This document shows positions 14,637 through 22,449 of a stretch of 22,586 bases of DNA, in pieces. Under the pieces are notes generated by a model that was given only the letters and a program-made list of their open reading frames with translations, had not been told where the DNA came from and searched no databases. The position numbers and the translations under genes are program-made. The DNA is from JAKLFA01 sp038222225 (lineage in GTDB: Bacteria > Omnitrophota > Gorgyraeia > Zapsychrales > JANLHA01), in NCBI GenBank assembly GCA_038222225.1, contig JBBRHV010000028.1, positions 1-22,586 on the forward strand, in the 5' to 3' direction. Positions within the stretch are counted from its first letter, which is position 1, and each line of letters begins with the position of its first letter.

Positions 14637-16829
14637 ATGTTTTTATTGTTAGGATTCAAGGCTTTATTCCGACCAATGAATGTGAAACAGACCGTCCTTT
14701 TAACACATCTTGTTTGTTGCGTTTTTTGTTTGTCTGTTGGCAGTGTTCCGGCTGCGCAGGCCCAACAGAACGCATTTGCTGCCCATACGCAGGTTGAGCT
14801 GATCGCGAACAGCAGGGAAGTTCAGCCCGGTGATGAACTTTGGGTGGGACTGCGCATGCAGATGGAGCCGGGCTGGCACGTTTATTGGGTCAACCCCGGG
14901 GATTCGGGATTGGCGCCGAGCCTGAAGTGGACGCTTCCCTCTGTTGTGACGGCTGGGCCGTTGCACTGGCCTTACCCGCAGAGAATTGAGGCGCCGCCTT
15001 TGGCGAGCTACGGATATTTTTCCGAAACGGTTTTGTTCACTCCGATGCAGGTGAAGAACGACGCGGCGGTTGGCGACGTTTTGCATTTTAGTGCTCAGGT
15101 GAAATGGCTGGCGTGTGTCGAAGAATGTCTCCCCGGGCAGGCGGACCTGTCCTTGGAGATCCCGGTCGCTCAAGTTTCTCTTCCCAATGAGCGTTTTGAA
15201 AAGTTGTGCGCTCCCTATTTATTAAAGATTCCCAGTGGCCGTTTTCCGGGGAAGGCGTCTGCCGAGTTGGGTGATGGCCGTCTGGATCTTTACTTTTCGC
15301 TTTCCAAGCAAGGAGGGGAGCCGGCCGGCGCTTATTTTTTTCCGTTCAGTGAAAAGATCGTTGAGCATGCCGCGGTCCAGCCGTTGACCCGTGAGAATGG
15401 AATGTACAAATTATCCATTTCGGCATCAGATCTTTTTTCTGTCGATGAACAGTCTGAAATAGAAGGGGTTTTGGTTTTAGACTTTCAGGGAAAAGCCCCT
15501 AGGACAGCGGCCTACCATATTAAAACCGTGATCGGGAAAGGTCCTTCTTCGCCGGAACCGGGCGCGGTGGCGTTGCCCGGCGCAGGAGCCATGACCATCG
15601 GATTGTCTTTGTTGTTTGCGTTTATCGGCGGGCTGATCCTGAATTTGCTGCCGTGTGTGCTGCCGGTTTTGTCCATTAAAATTTTGAGTCTGATCGAACA
15701 TGCCAATGAGTCCCGCGCCAAACTTTGGCAGCAGGGGCTTTTGTTTACCCTAGGGGTGCTGGTCATGTTTTGGGTTTTGGCGGGAGCGCTCTTTGTTTTG
15801 AAGGCTGTCGGCGTTCAGGCTGGATGGGGATTTCAATTGCAGAATCCGGCGGTGATCGTTGCGTTGGCGTTGTTATTTTTATTTTTAGCATTTCAGTTGT
15901 GGGGATTTTTTGATGTAGGACAGGGCGCGGCGCGTTTGGGGAATTCGTTTTTGTCCGGGCAGGGCCGCTCGCAGGCCTTTTTTCAGGGGCTGGTGACGAC
16001 CCTTTGCGCGACGCCGTGTACCGCGCCGTTTATGGGAGCGGCCTTGGGGTTCGCGCTGGTACAGCCGTTTTATTTGGCATTCTTGATTTTTACCGCGCTG
16101 GGGATGGGGATGTCTGCGCCGTATTTGTTGTTGGCGCGTTTTCCGCAGCTCTTGCGGTTTGTTCCCAAACCCGGGCAGTGGATGGACCGGTTAAAGAAAT
16201 TTTTTGGGTTTGTGCTGTTGGGTGTGGTGATCTGGCTGGCCTGGATCTTTGGCCGTCAGAAGGGTTTGGATGCTTTGACGGGATTGTATTTTTTTCTTCT
16301 GTTTTGCGCGTTAAGTCTGTGGCTTGTGAGCGCCGGCGGGCCGTCTCAGCGGCGCTGGAAAAAAACCGTTTGGGCGGTATTGCCGGCTGCGATTGGTTGT
16401 GTTGTGTTTGTTGTCTCCGGCGGGATGAGAACGCCTTCTGAACCGCTGGCGGTTCCGCAGACCGAAGGGCAGCAACGGTGGCAGCCGTATTCGAAAACGC
16501 TTTTGAATGAATCGCTGGCTCAGGGCAAGGCTGTGTTTCTGGATTTCACCGCGGCCTGGTGCCTGACTTGTCAGGTCAATGAGCAGTTCGCCTTGAATGA
16601 CCCCCGGGTGACGGCGGCGCTCTCCCAGGAGGGGCTGGTGGCCATGAAAGCGGACTGGACAAATTTTGATGCGGAGATCACCCAGGCCTTAAGCCGGTAC
16701 GGCCGTAATAGCATTCCTTTGTATGTTTATTATTCTGCGGATTCAGGAACGGATCCTCAGCCGGTGATTCTGCCGGAGGTGATTACTCCGCAGATGGTTT
16801 TGGACGTGTTGGGAGAAACAAGAAAATAG
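14637..16829 (+). CDS. DsbD/ScsB-type thiol:disulfide interchange protein
   Basis: The 730-residue protein moves reducing power from cytoplasmic thioredoxin across the inner membrane. It has a signal peptide (to about 42) and a periplasmic N-terminal domain of the DsbD/ScsB kind with C160-VEE-C164 in WLACVEECLPG. About eight membrane helices (about 318-595) carry the paired cysteines in LLPCVLPVLS (C340) and CATPCTAPF (C457, C461). A C-terminal thioredoxin domain has AAWCLTC (C642, C645). The long N-terminal domain favours ScsB/DipZ-like members over the short E. coli DsbD alpha domain. GAGAGG (14624-14629) supports ATG 14637; ATG 14676 would also retain the signal peptide. The redoxin 26 nt downstream is a plausible recipient of the electrons. 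Confidence 0.88.
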   Translation: MFLLLGFKALFRPMNVKQTVLLTHLVCCVFCLSVGSVPAAQAQQNAFAAHTQVELIANSREVQPGDELWVGLRMQMEPGWHVYWVNPGDSGLAPSLKWTLPSVVTAGPLHWPYPQRIEAPPLASYGYFSETVLFTPMQVKNDAAVGDVLHFSAQVKWLACVEECLPGQADLSLEIPVAQVSLPNERFEKLCAPYLLKIPSGRFPGKASAELGDGRLDLYFSLSKQGGEPAGAYFFPFSEKIVEHAAVQPLTRENGMYKLSISASDLFSVDEQSEIEGVLVLDFQGKAPRTAAYHIKTVIGKGPSSPEPGAVALPGAGAMTIGLSLLFAFIGGLILNLLPCVLPVLSIKILSLIEHANESRAKLWQQGLLFTLGVLVMFWVLAGALFVLKAVGVQAGWGFQLQNPAVIVALALLFLFLAFQLWGFFDVGQGAARLGNSFLSGQGRSQAFFQGLVTTLCATPCTAPFMGAALGFALVQPFYLAFLIFTALGMGMSAPYLLLARFPQLLRFVPKPGQWMDRLKKFFGFVLLGVVIWLAWIFGRQKGLDALTGLYFFLLFCALSLWLVSAGGPSQRRWKKTVWAVLPAAIGCVVFVVSGGMRTPSEPLAVPQTEGQQRWQPYSKTLLNESLAQGKAVFLDFTAAWCLTCQVNEQFALNDPRVTAALSQEGLVAMKADWTNFDAEITQALSRYGRNSIPLYVYYSADSGTDPQPVILPEVITPQMVLDVLGETRK

Positions 16830-16855
16830 CAGTATTTTTAGAAAGGAGTTTTGAA

Positions 16856-17464
16856 ATGAACACATTTAAACTCATGCTGGTAATCGCGGCGTTGGTTTTT
16901 TGCGGCAGCGCGGCGGAGCTCTGGGCTTTGGAGGTCGAACAGCCAGCTCCGAATTTCACGCTGACCGACACCAAAGGGGCCGAACACCGTCTTTCGGATT
17001 TTCAGGGCAAGTACGTGGTTTTGGAGTGGACGAATTATGACTGTCCGTTTGTCCGAAAACATTACGACAGTCAGAATATGCAGGGCCTTCAGAAAACATT
17101 AACAGCGGACGGAGTGGTCTGGCTGTCCATCAATTCTTCCGCGCCGGGAAAGCAGGGACATTTCAGCGCCGAAGAGGTGAATCAGAAAATCGCTGAACAA
17201 GGAGCAGCTCCGACAGCTTATCTGGTCGATTCTAACGGCGAGGTTGGACGCCTGTATGGCGCGCAAACGACACCGCATATGTTCCTGATCGATCCGCAGG
17301 GAACATTGATCTATCAGGGGGCGATCGACAGCATTGCCAGCGCGGATCAGACCGATATTCCGAAAGCGGAAAATTATCTTTCCAGCGCTTACGCGGAGGC
17401 CAAGAGCGGGCAGGCCATTGCCACGGTGCAGACAAAATCGTACGGGTGCTCGGTCAAATATTAA
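16856..17464 (+). CDS. Exported redoxin (AhpC/TSA-like thioredoxin-fold protein)
   Basis: The 202-residue protein has a signal peptide (about 1-24, AELWA-LE). A redoxin domain follows: QPAPNFTLTDTKGAEHRLSDF, then LEWTNYDCPFVRKHY with peroxidatic-type C63, TAYLVDSNGEVGRLYGA, TPHMFLIDPQGTLIYQGAID, and a C-terminal YGCSVKY with C198, which could be the resolving cysteine. The pattern CPFVRKHY...GCSVKY marks a widespread group of thioredoxin-family proteins whose substrates are not settled; periplasmic peroxide or thiol reduction is the likely role. AAGGAG (16843-16848) precedes ATG 16856. Located 26 nt after the DsbD-type gene, it is probably reduced by it. Confidence 0.85.
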   Translation: MNTFKLMLVIAALVFCGSAAELWALEVEQPAPNFTLTDTKGAEHRLSDFQGKYVVLEWTNYDCPFVRKHYDSQNMQGLQKTLTADGVVWLSINSSAPGKQGHFSAEEVNQKIAEQGAAPTAYLVDSNGEVGRLYGAQTTPHMFLIDPQGTLIYQGAIDSIASADQTDIPKAENYLSSAYAEAKSGQAIATVQTKSYGCSVKY

Positions 17465-17476
17465 AGCAGGTTTGCC

Positions 17477-18162
17477 ATGAGACGGTTGGTCATCGGCGAT
17501 ATTCACGGGGCGCATAAAGCCTTGCGCCAATCTTTTGAGAGGTCGGTCTTTGATTTTTCAAAAGATCAGCTGATCGTTTTGGCGATGTCTGTGACGGCTA
17601 TCCGGATGTCCGTCGGTGTTTTGACGAACTGCTTCGAATTCAGCAATGTGAATATGTGATCGGGAACCACGATCTTTGGGCGCTGCAGGGGGCAGAAAAA
17701 GGGCTGAGTCAGGAGGTCTGGTTGGGCCAGGGAGGGCTCAACACCGTGCAGTCTTACGACGAAGTACGGATGCTGCCGGCGCACGCGCTTTTTCTCAGAA
17801 CAGCACACGCCTGGATCAAGCTGGAGAACACGGTCTGCGTTCACGGCGGATTTGATCCGGCCCGGCCGTTGGCAGAGCAGAATCTGAGAACTTTTGTTTG
17901 GGACCGGTCGTTGCTGTTTTCAGCTGAAAAGAGGCACCGGATCGAGCCGGATTTCCACTACGGCGGGTATGATGATATTTTTATTGGTCATACGACCACC
18001 GAACACTTCGGATCCATTCAACCGTTGCATTTCTGTAATATTTGGGCATTGGATACCGGCGCCGGTTGGGGCGGGGCGCTCACGATCATGGATATCGATA
18101 CCAAGGAATACTGGCAATCCGAGCTGTCCGCCTTGTTATATGAGACATCCCCGCGGTTTTGA
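17477..18162 (+). pseudogene. Calcineurin-like metallophosphoesterase with a one-base frameshift
   Basis: The first frame (17477-17659) carries RRLVIGDIHG and goes out of frame after QLIVL. The next frame, read from GGC at 17581, continues with GDVCDGYPDVRRCFDELLRI, then VIGNHDLWAL, VCVHGGFDP and GHTTTEHFG, to the stop at 18162. All metal-binding motifs of a protein Ser/Thr or nucleotide phosphatase are thus present if one G is added at 17581-17582 (GG where GGG is expected), giving an uninterrupted protein of 228 residues. The loss is recent or is a sequencing error. It starts 12 nt after the redoxin stop, so it belongs to that operon. Its substrate cannot be told from the motifs. Confidence 0.85.
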
Positions 18163-18248
18163 AAGGTTAAGAGCGCATATTTTTTTATTATGAGTTGAGA
18201 ACGAAATTCTAAGCTTTCTCCGTTCGTCATGACGACACATGTTTTACG

Positions 18249-18277
18249 TTGACTGAATAGCTAATGAATGCGATATT
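18249..18277 (+). promoter_or_regulatory. Tentative sigma-70 promoter of the kinase/regulator operon
   Basis: TTGACT (18249-18254) and GATATT (18272-18277) are separated by 17 bp (five and four matches to consensus). A start near 18284 would leave a leader of about 37 nt before ATG 18321. Evidence is moderate because the -10 is poor. Confidence 0.4.
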
Positions 18278-18302
18278 GATGGTGCAAATTTTTGCATCAA
18301 TA
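18274..18302 (+). repeat. Inverted repeat just before the histidine kinase gene
   Basis: TATTGATG (18274-18281) pairs with CATCAATA (18295-18302), and the centre contains TGCAAATTTTTGCA, itself self-complementary. It overlaps the proposed -10 and start region, so it is more likely an operator in DNA than an RNA hairpin; it ends 5 nt before the AGG of the ribosome site. Confidence 0.45.
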
Positions 18303-18320
18303 TAAGTAGGAAAATTTTTT

Positions 18321-19619
18321 ATGAAATTTTCTTTTCAACTCAGGATCGTTCTTCTTTTTTCGGTCATGGTTGTTTTGATCATCATGATCGGCCTCTTTGC
18401 TTATATTACGACGCAGAGCCTGCAGCGTGTTTCTCAGGCCATTCTTAAAGAAAATGTCGCTAGTCTTAAAGCTGCCGAAGAGCTGGAGCTGGCCTTACTT
18501 CACCAAAAAGGTTATGTGACCAGTTATTTTTTGGATGGGGACCGCAAGTGGCTTATAACGTTGGAGGAAAAAAAGAAAGAGTTTGGTCAATGGTATCAAC
18601 AGGCTCAACAGGCGGCATTGACCGAGGATGAAAAGGTTATTTTGGAGGATGTTTTAAAGCTTTATAGCGTCTATGACGGGCAAAGAGATAAGGCGATCAG
18701 ATTGTTTCAGGCTGGTCAAATCAAAGAGGGATCACATATCCTGTTGGATGACATGAAAAAAAGCACAAATGTTTTGTATCAACGATGCGAAGATTTGATT
18801 CTTGCCAATGAGGCCTTGATCGCTCAGTCAGAGTTCGTCTCGCAAAGGAATGTCGCGCGTATGATTTTTTTTATTTGGATGATGATATGCGTCACGCTTC
18901 TTTTGGGCGGGATCGGAGGTTTTTTTATCTCTAAGAAATTTAATCAGCAGCTCATCCGCCATGCCCAGCTGTCTTCCTTGGGGCAGATCGCGGCTAATAT
19001 CGCTCATGAAATAAGGAACCCGATTACGTCGATCAACATGCGACTGTATACGTTGCAGAAGGAAATGGAGAACAACCAGGCGGCTACGGAAGACCTTCAG
19101 GTCATTCAAGAAGATCTTCATCACATGGAACGGACGGTTAAGAATTTTTTGGATTTTTCGCGGCCGCCTGAGCCGAAATTTGAAGTGTTTGATATTAAGA
19201 GCGTTTTAAACGCAACCGTGATGTTGATCATGCCCAAAGCGCAGGCCTGCAATGTGGTCATCTCAAAAGATTATTTTGATTCACAATGCCCGCTTGTTAA
19301 GATTGATAAGGAACAAATGCGTCGGGCGTTCTTGAATATCATGCTTAATGCGGTTGAGGCCATGCCTCAGGGAGGGTCCTTGAAGATATCTCTTTTGGCG
19401 GAGCATGGAATGGCCAACATCGTTTTTCAAGATTCTGGAAAGGGCATTGCTTTTTTGAACAAGGCAAAGATCTTTGATCCGTTCTTTACGACCAAGCCGG
19501 AAGGAACGGGGTTAGGGCTTTTTATTACGTCCAGAATTATTGAAGCGCATCGAGGCCGGATCAGCGTTGATTCCAAGGAGGGCGGCGGAGCCTCGATTGT
19601 GATCAGTCTACCGGTATAG
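18321..19619 (+). CDS. Membrane sensor histidine kinase
   Basis: This is a 432-residue protein. Two membrane helices (about 8-30 and 181-204) enclose a periplasmic, all-helical sensor region of the four-helix-bundle type (about 31-180). No HAMP domain follows TM2. The HisKA box SSLGQIAANIAHEIRNPITSI has the phospho-acceptor H229. The ATPase domain shows the N box (NIMLNAVEAMPQGG), G1 (DSGKGI), F box (FDPFFTTK) and G2 (EGTGLGLFI). The H-E-I-R-N-P form is that of NtrB/AtoS-like kinases, which pair with sigma-54 regulators. The gene for such a regulator follows 20 nt later. The stimulus is unknown; the target genes suggest an envelope signal. Confidence 0.92.
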   Translation: MKFSFQLRIVLLFSVMVVLIIMIGLFAYITTQSLQRVSQAILKENVASLKAAEELELALLHQKGYVTSYFLDGDRKWLITLEEKKKEFGQWYQQAQQAALTEDEKVILEDVLKLYSVYDGQRDKAIRLFQAGQIKEGSHILLDDMKKSTNVLYQRCEDLILANEALIAQSEFVSQRNVARMIFFIWMMICVTLLLGGIGGFFISKKFNQQLIRHAQLSSLGQIAANIAHEIRNPITSINMRLYTLQKEMENNQAATEDLQVIQEDLHHMERTVKNFLDFSRPPEPKFEVFDIKSVLNATVMLIMPKAQACNVVISKDYFDSQCPLVKIDKEQMRRAFLNIMLNAVEAMPQGGSLKISLLAEHGMANIVFQDSGKGIAFLNKAKIFDPFFTTKPEGTGLGLFITSRIIEAHRGRISVDSKEGGGASIVISLPV

Positions 19620-19639
19620 GAAATTTTATAGAGGATTTA

Positions 19640-21070
19640 ATGATGAATAAGATTTTAGTCATCGATGATGAGAAGAACATTTTGTCATCATTTACCAAAA
19701 TTTTAAATCAAGAGGGCTACCAGGTTTCAACGGCCCACAATGCCGAAGACGGTCTTGAAAGGGTTAGAGCGGAGAAGCCCGGGCTTGTGATCATGGACAT
19801 CAGGATGCCGGGAATGTCGGGCATTGAGGCGGTCTCAGAAATAAGGCAGGTGGATGCTAAGATCCCAATCATTCTGATGACTGCGTTCGGGACGATTGAT
19901 ACCGCGATCGAGGCCATGAAAGCCGGGGCCTATGAGTATGTTATCAAACCGTTTGATATTTCCGAAATGAAAGAAATGGTGAAAAAAGCGTTGGAAGTTT
20001 CACGGCTGATGAACGTGGAGGTCGGCTACGAGCGTCCGGAAGGTTTTACAGGAGACAGGATCATTGGAAATTCCATTGAGATGCAGAAAGTTTATAAGCT
20101 GATCGGCCAAGTGGCAGAGAGCAATGTTAATATTTTGCTTAGGGGGGAGAGCGGTGTCGGGAAAGAGTTGATCGCCCGGGCTATTTATTTTCATTCTAAG
20201 CGTAAGGATAAGCCGTTTGTTGTGATCAACTCAGCGGCGATCCCTGATGCCCTGCTTGAGAGCGAGCTTTTCGGTCATGAACGGGGTGCGTTCACGGATG
20301 CCAAAATTCAGCGTATAGGAAAACTCGAACAGTGTGACGGAGGCACGTTATTTTTAGATGAAATCGGGGATATGTCTGTTTCTATTCAGGCAAAGATCCT
20401 GAGGGTTTTGGAAAATCAGTCGTTTGAGAGGTTGGGCGGAAACAGGCCCATCAAAGTCAACGTAAGGTTTATTACGGCTACGCATAAAGATTTGGAGCAG
20501 CTGGTTGCTGAAGGAAAGTTTCGTGAAGATCTGTTCTACCGCTTGAATGCGATGACCATTGCTATTCCGCCTTTGAGAGAACGAAGAGAAGATATCCCGT
20601 TAATGGTCGATCATTTTTTAAAAGAATATAGTCGTGAGTTTGGGAAAGATGTGCAGCAGGCATCAGGAGAAGGTCTGAAGCTGTTAGGACATCACGGTTG
20701 GCCGGGCAATGTCAGGGAGTTGGAGAATGTTATCAAAAAGGCTGTCTTGCTTGGACAGGGACGGGTTTTGTTGCCAGACCATTTATTCCTTCAGGGGCCG
20801 GGTTCAGAACAGCCCAAGTCGGATACGATGAAGAAAGAATTTGAGAAGGTGATCGGGGAGATGATCAAGATTCAAAGCAGTGCTCCTTCGGGCTCATTTT
20901 ATGCGGATACGATTGAACAGTTAGAGGGGGTTTTAATTGCAGAGGTTTTGAAGCAAACCGCAGGAAATCAAACAAAAGCGGCAAGGCTGTTAGGGATCAG
21001 CCGGCCGACCCTCAAAGACCGTATCGAGAAGTTAGGATTGAGAAAAATAGTTCAGATTCAAGAATCCTAA
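19640..21070 (+). CDS. NtrC-family sigma-54-dependent response regulator
   Basis: This is a 476-residue protein. The receiver domain (about 4-118) has the acidic pocket D9/D10, phospho-acceptor D53, T81 and K103. The AAA+ domain follows with Walker A GESGVGKE (169-176), the sigma-54-contacting loop GAFTDA at 216-221 in place of the canonical GAFTGA, and Walker B LFLDEIGD. FREDLFYRLN and PPLRERREDIP are also present. A Fis-type helix-turn-helix ends the protein (NQTKAARLLGISRPTLKDRI). It is cotranscribed with the kinase. A strong sigma-54 promoter lies 143 nt downstream of its stop, so it probably activates the next two genes. Other GAFTDA regulators exist to my knowledge, so activity is still likely. 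Confidence 0.93.
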   Translation: MMNKILVIDDEKNILSSFTKILNQEGYQVSTAHNAEDGLERVRAEKPGLVIMDIRMPGMSGIEAVSEIRQVDAKIPIILMTAFGTIDTAIEAMKAGAYEYVIKPFDISEMKEMVKKALEVSRLMNVEVGYERPEGFTGDRIIGNSIEMQKVYKLIGQVAESNVNILLRGESGVGKELIARAIYFHSKRKDKPFVVINSAAIPDALLESELFGHERGAFTDAKIQRIGKLEQCDGGTLFLDEIGDMSVSIQAKILRVLENQSFERLGGNRPIKVNVRFITATHKDLEQLVAEGKFREDLFYRLNAMTIAIPPLRERREDIPLMVDHFLKEYSREFGKDVQQASGEGLKLLGHHGWPGNVRELENVIKKAVLLGQGRVLLPDHLFLQGPGSEQPKSDTMKKEFEKVIGEMIKIQSSAPSGSFYADTIEQLEGVLIAEVLKQTAGNQTKAARLLGISRPTLKDRIEKLGLRKIVQIQES

Positions 21071-21102
21071 TAGAAGATGAATGCAAAGAGTTTTTCCAAT
21101 CA

Positions 21103-21199
21103 GTAAAAATTTTTTACAGGTATTTTTTCTCGGTCAGTCTTTCTTTTTCATTTCAAATCATTTAAAGCATTGAAAATAAATATGTTATAAATATTTCAA
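21103..21199. promoter_or_regulatory. Candidate upstream activator sites for the sigma-54 promoter
   Basis: In the gap before the sigma-54 promoter I see a 15-nt inverted repeat GTAAAAATTTTTTAC (21103-21117, about -131 from the expected start). There is also a set of half-sites: TTTCAA (21151-21156), TTGAAA (21170-21175) and TTTCAA (21194-21199), the first two forming an inverted pair with a 13-bp spacer centred near -78. Both positions suit an enhancer-binding protein. The region is A/T-rich, so chance repeats are likely. Confidence 0.3.
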
Positions 21200-21213
21200 G
21201 CGGAACCAGTGTC

Positions 21214-21230
21214 TTGGCACAGGGATTGCT
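21214..21230 (+). promoter_or_regulatory. Sigma-54 (-24/-12) promoter
   Basis: TTGGCAC at 21214-21220, five bases, then TTGCT at 21226-21230 match the sigma-54 consensus TTGGCAC-N5-TTGCW. The invariant GG (21216-21217) and GC (21228-21229) are separated by exactly 10 bp. The start would be near 21241, 26 nt before ATG 21267. It lies directly after a gene for a sigma-54 activator. Confidence 0.88.
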
Positions 21231-21266
21231 TTATGTCTTCTTGGAAGGTTAAACAAGGAGGAAAAA

Positions 21267-21947
21267 ATGATAAGAGCCTTATTAAAGGTTTGTATTATTG
21301 GTTTGCTGTTGTTCGCATTCGTGGCACCGGTGCGTCATTTTTTTAAAAAAAGCATGGCGAATTATCATCTTTCGAAACAGGAAAAGGAAACGATTGGGAA
21401 TGTGGATGAGTATAACCCGCGTGTCAGGGATATTCAGAAGGTCATGATGGATCTGAAATATTATTCTGGACCGTTAGATGGAAAGATAGGGAAGCAGACG
21501 CGTTCAGCTATTATGGATTTTCAGGAAACATACAAGCTTCCTGCTACCGGAAAAGTTGATCAGAAGACGCTTTTTGAACTGAATAAAAGCAAGCCCCAGG
21601 AGCAAAAGGCGGAACGGAAGAAAACCATGACAGCATCGGTTGGTGTTAAAGATTTTCAACAGAAGGTCAATCTGTCCAGTGGACAGCAGCCACAACAGTC
21701 TGCGAAAGATAAAATCGAGGTGCAAGATAAAATTATTGGCTCTCGTATTGAGTCAGCGGAAAGGATCAGCGAGGTCCAATTGGCGCTTAAGAAGGTTGGT
21801 TTTTATGACGGAAAAATTGATGGAAAGATTGGGCCGCAGACTGAGAAAGCCATTAAAGAGTTCCAGGAGTCAAAAAAGCTTAGAAGTGATGGCGTTGTGG
21901 GTTCGAGAACGTGGGAGGAGCTTAAGAAAGCTTCTTTAAATCAGTAA
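21267..21947 (+). CDS. Envelope protein with two peptidoglycan-binding domains
   Basis: This is a 226-residue protein. An N-terminal hydrophobic segment (about 4-22) acts as signal anchor or uncleaved signal. Two PG_binding_1 domains follow, at about 51-106 (DIQKVMMDLKYYSGPLDGKI, then TRSAIMDFQETYKL) and 165-222 (VQLALKKVGFYDGKIDGKIG, then TEKAIKEFQESKKL, DGVVGSRTWEELKK). They are separated by a Lys/Gln-rich linker. No catalytic domain is attached, so it probably tethers something to the wall or senses it. AAGGAGG precedes ATG 21267 and the sigma-54 promoter lies just upstream. The next gene has the same type of domain, suggesting duplication. Confidence 0.88.
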   Translation: MIRALLKVCIIGLLLFAFVAPVRHFFKKSMANYHLSKQEKETIGNVDEYNPRVRDIQKVMMDLKYYSGPLDGKIGKQTRSAIMDFQETYKLPATGKVDQKTLFELNKSKPQEQKAERKKTMTASVGVKDFQQKVNLSSGQQPQQSAKDKIEVQDKIIGSRIESAERISEVQLALKKVGFYDGKIDGKIGPQTEKAIKEFQESKKLRSDGVVGSRTWEELKKASLNQ

Positions 21948-21972
21948 GTAACTATATTTATGGGAGGGTAGG

Positions 21973-22449
21973 ATGAGAGACAAATTGGCATTTATTTTAC
22001 TCTTGGTTTTTGTCAGCGGGTGCGCAACAGCAGGACGGTCTTCGCGTCTTGATAGTCAAATGGCGCAAAACAGGATAGCTTTTTTGGAAAATGAAATGAA
22101 GGCAAAGGATCAAGAGATTGGGGAATTGAAGGATGAAGTGAGGCAAATTCGCAGTCAAGTTTCCCGGAGGGTAGATGTTTATGATGCGGATTCAAGAAGA
22201 AGCAGTCAAACGGCATCCTACAGTCAGTCGAACAGTAATGAATCGGAAGCCATTATTCGGGTTGATGGCGTAGCACCGGATCAGGTCCAGTTGGCCCTTA
22301 AAAGAGCGGGTTTTTATCAAGGGCCGTTGGATGGTAAGATCGGAGCCAAGACCAAGGATGCCATTAAGGCTTTTCAGAAGGCGAATAGTTTGACCGTTGA
22401 TGGAGTTGTCGGCCGCGGAACTTGGGCAAAACTAAAGACCAATCTTTAG
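21973..22449 (+). CDS. Lipoprotein with coiled coil and peptidoglycan-binding domain
   Basis: This is a 158-residue protein. A lipoprotein signal (about 1-16) ends in the lipobox VSGC with lipidated C17; the following ATAG lacks an Asp at +2, which favours outer-membrane sorting by the E. coli rule. A coiled coil follows (about 28-66, IAFLENEMKAKDQEIGELKDE-type heptads), then a Ser/Gln-rich linker. One PG_binding_1 domain (about 101-156, VQLALKRAGFYQGPLDGKIG, TKDAIKAFQKANSL, DGVVGRGTWAKLK) completes the protein. The plan resembles a Pal- or Lpp-like tether between outer membrane and wall. It starts 25 nt after the previous gene with GGGAGGGTAGG before ATG and is probably driven by the same sigma-54 promoter. 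Confidence 0.9.
   Translation: MRDKLAFILLLVFVSGCATAGRSSRLDSQMAQNRIAFLENEMKAKDQEIGELKDEVRQIRSQVSRRVDVYDADSRRSSQTASYSQSNSNESEAIIRVDGVAPDQVQLALKRAGFYQGPLDGKIGAKTKDAIKAFQKANSLTVDGVVGRGTWAKLKTNL

Noticed and set aside
18280..18296. Sigma-54-like TGGTGC...TTGCA before the histidine kinase gene
   Set aside because: GG and GC are separated by 11 bp rather than the strict 10, and the bases belong to an inverted repeat.
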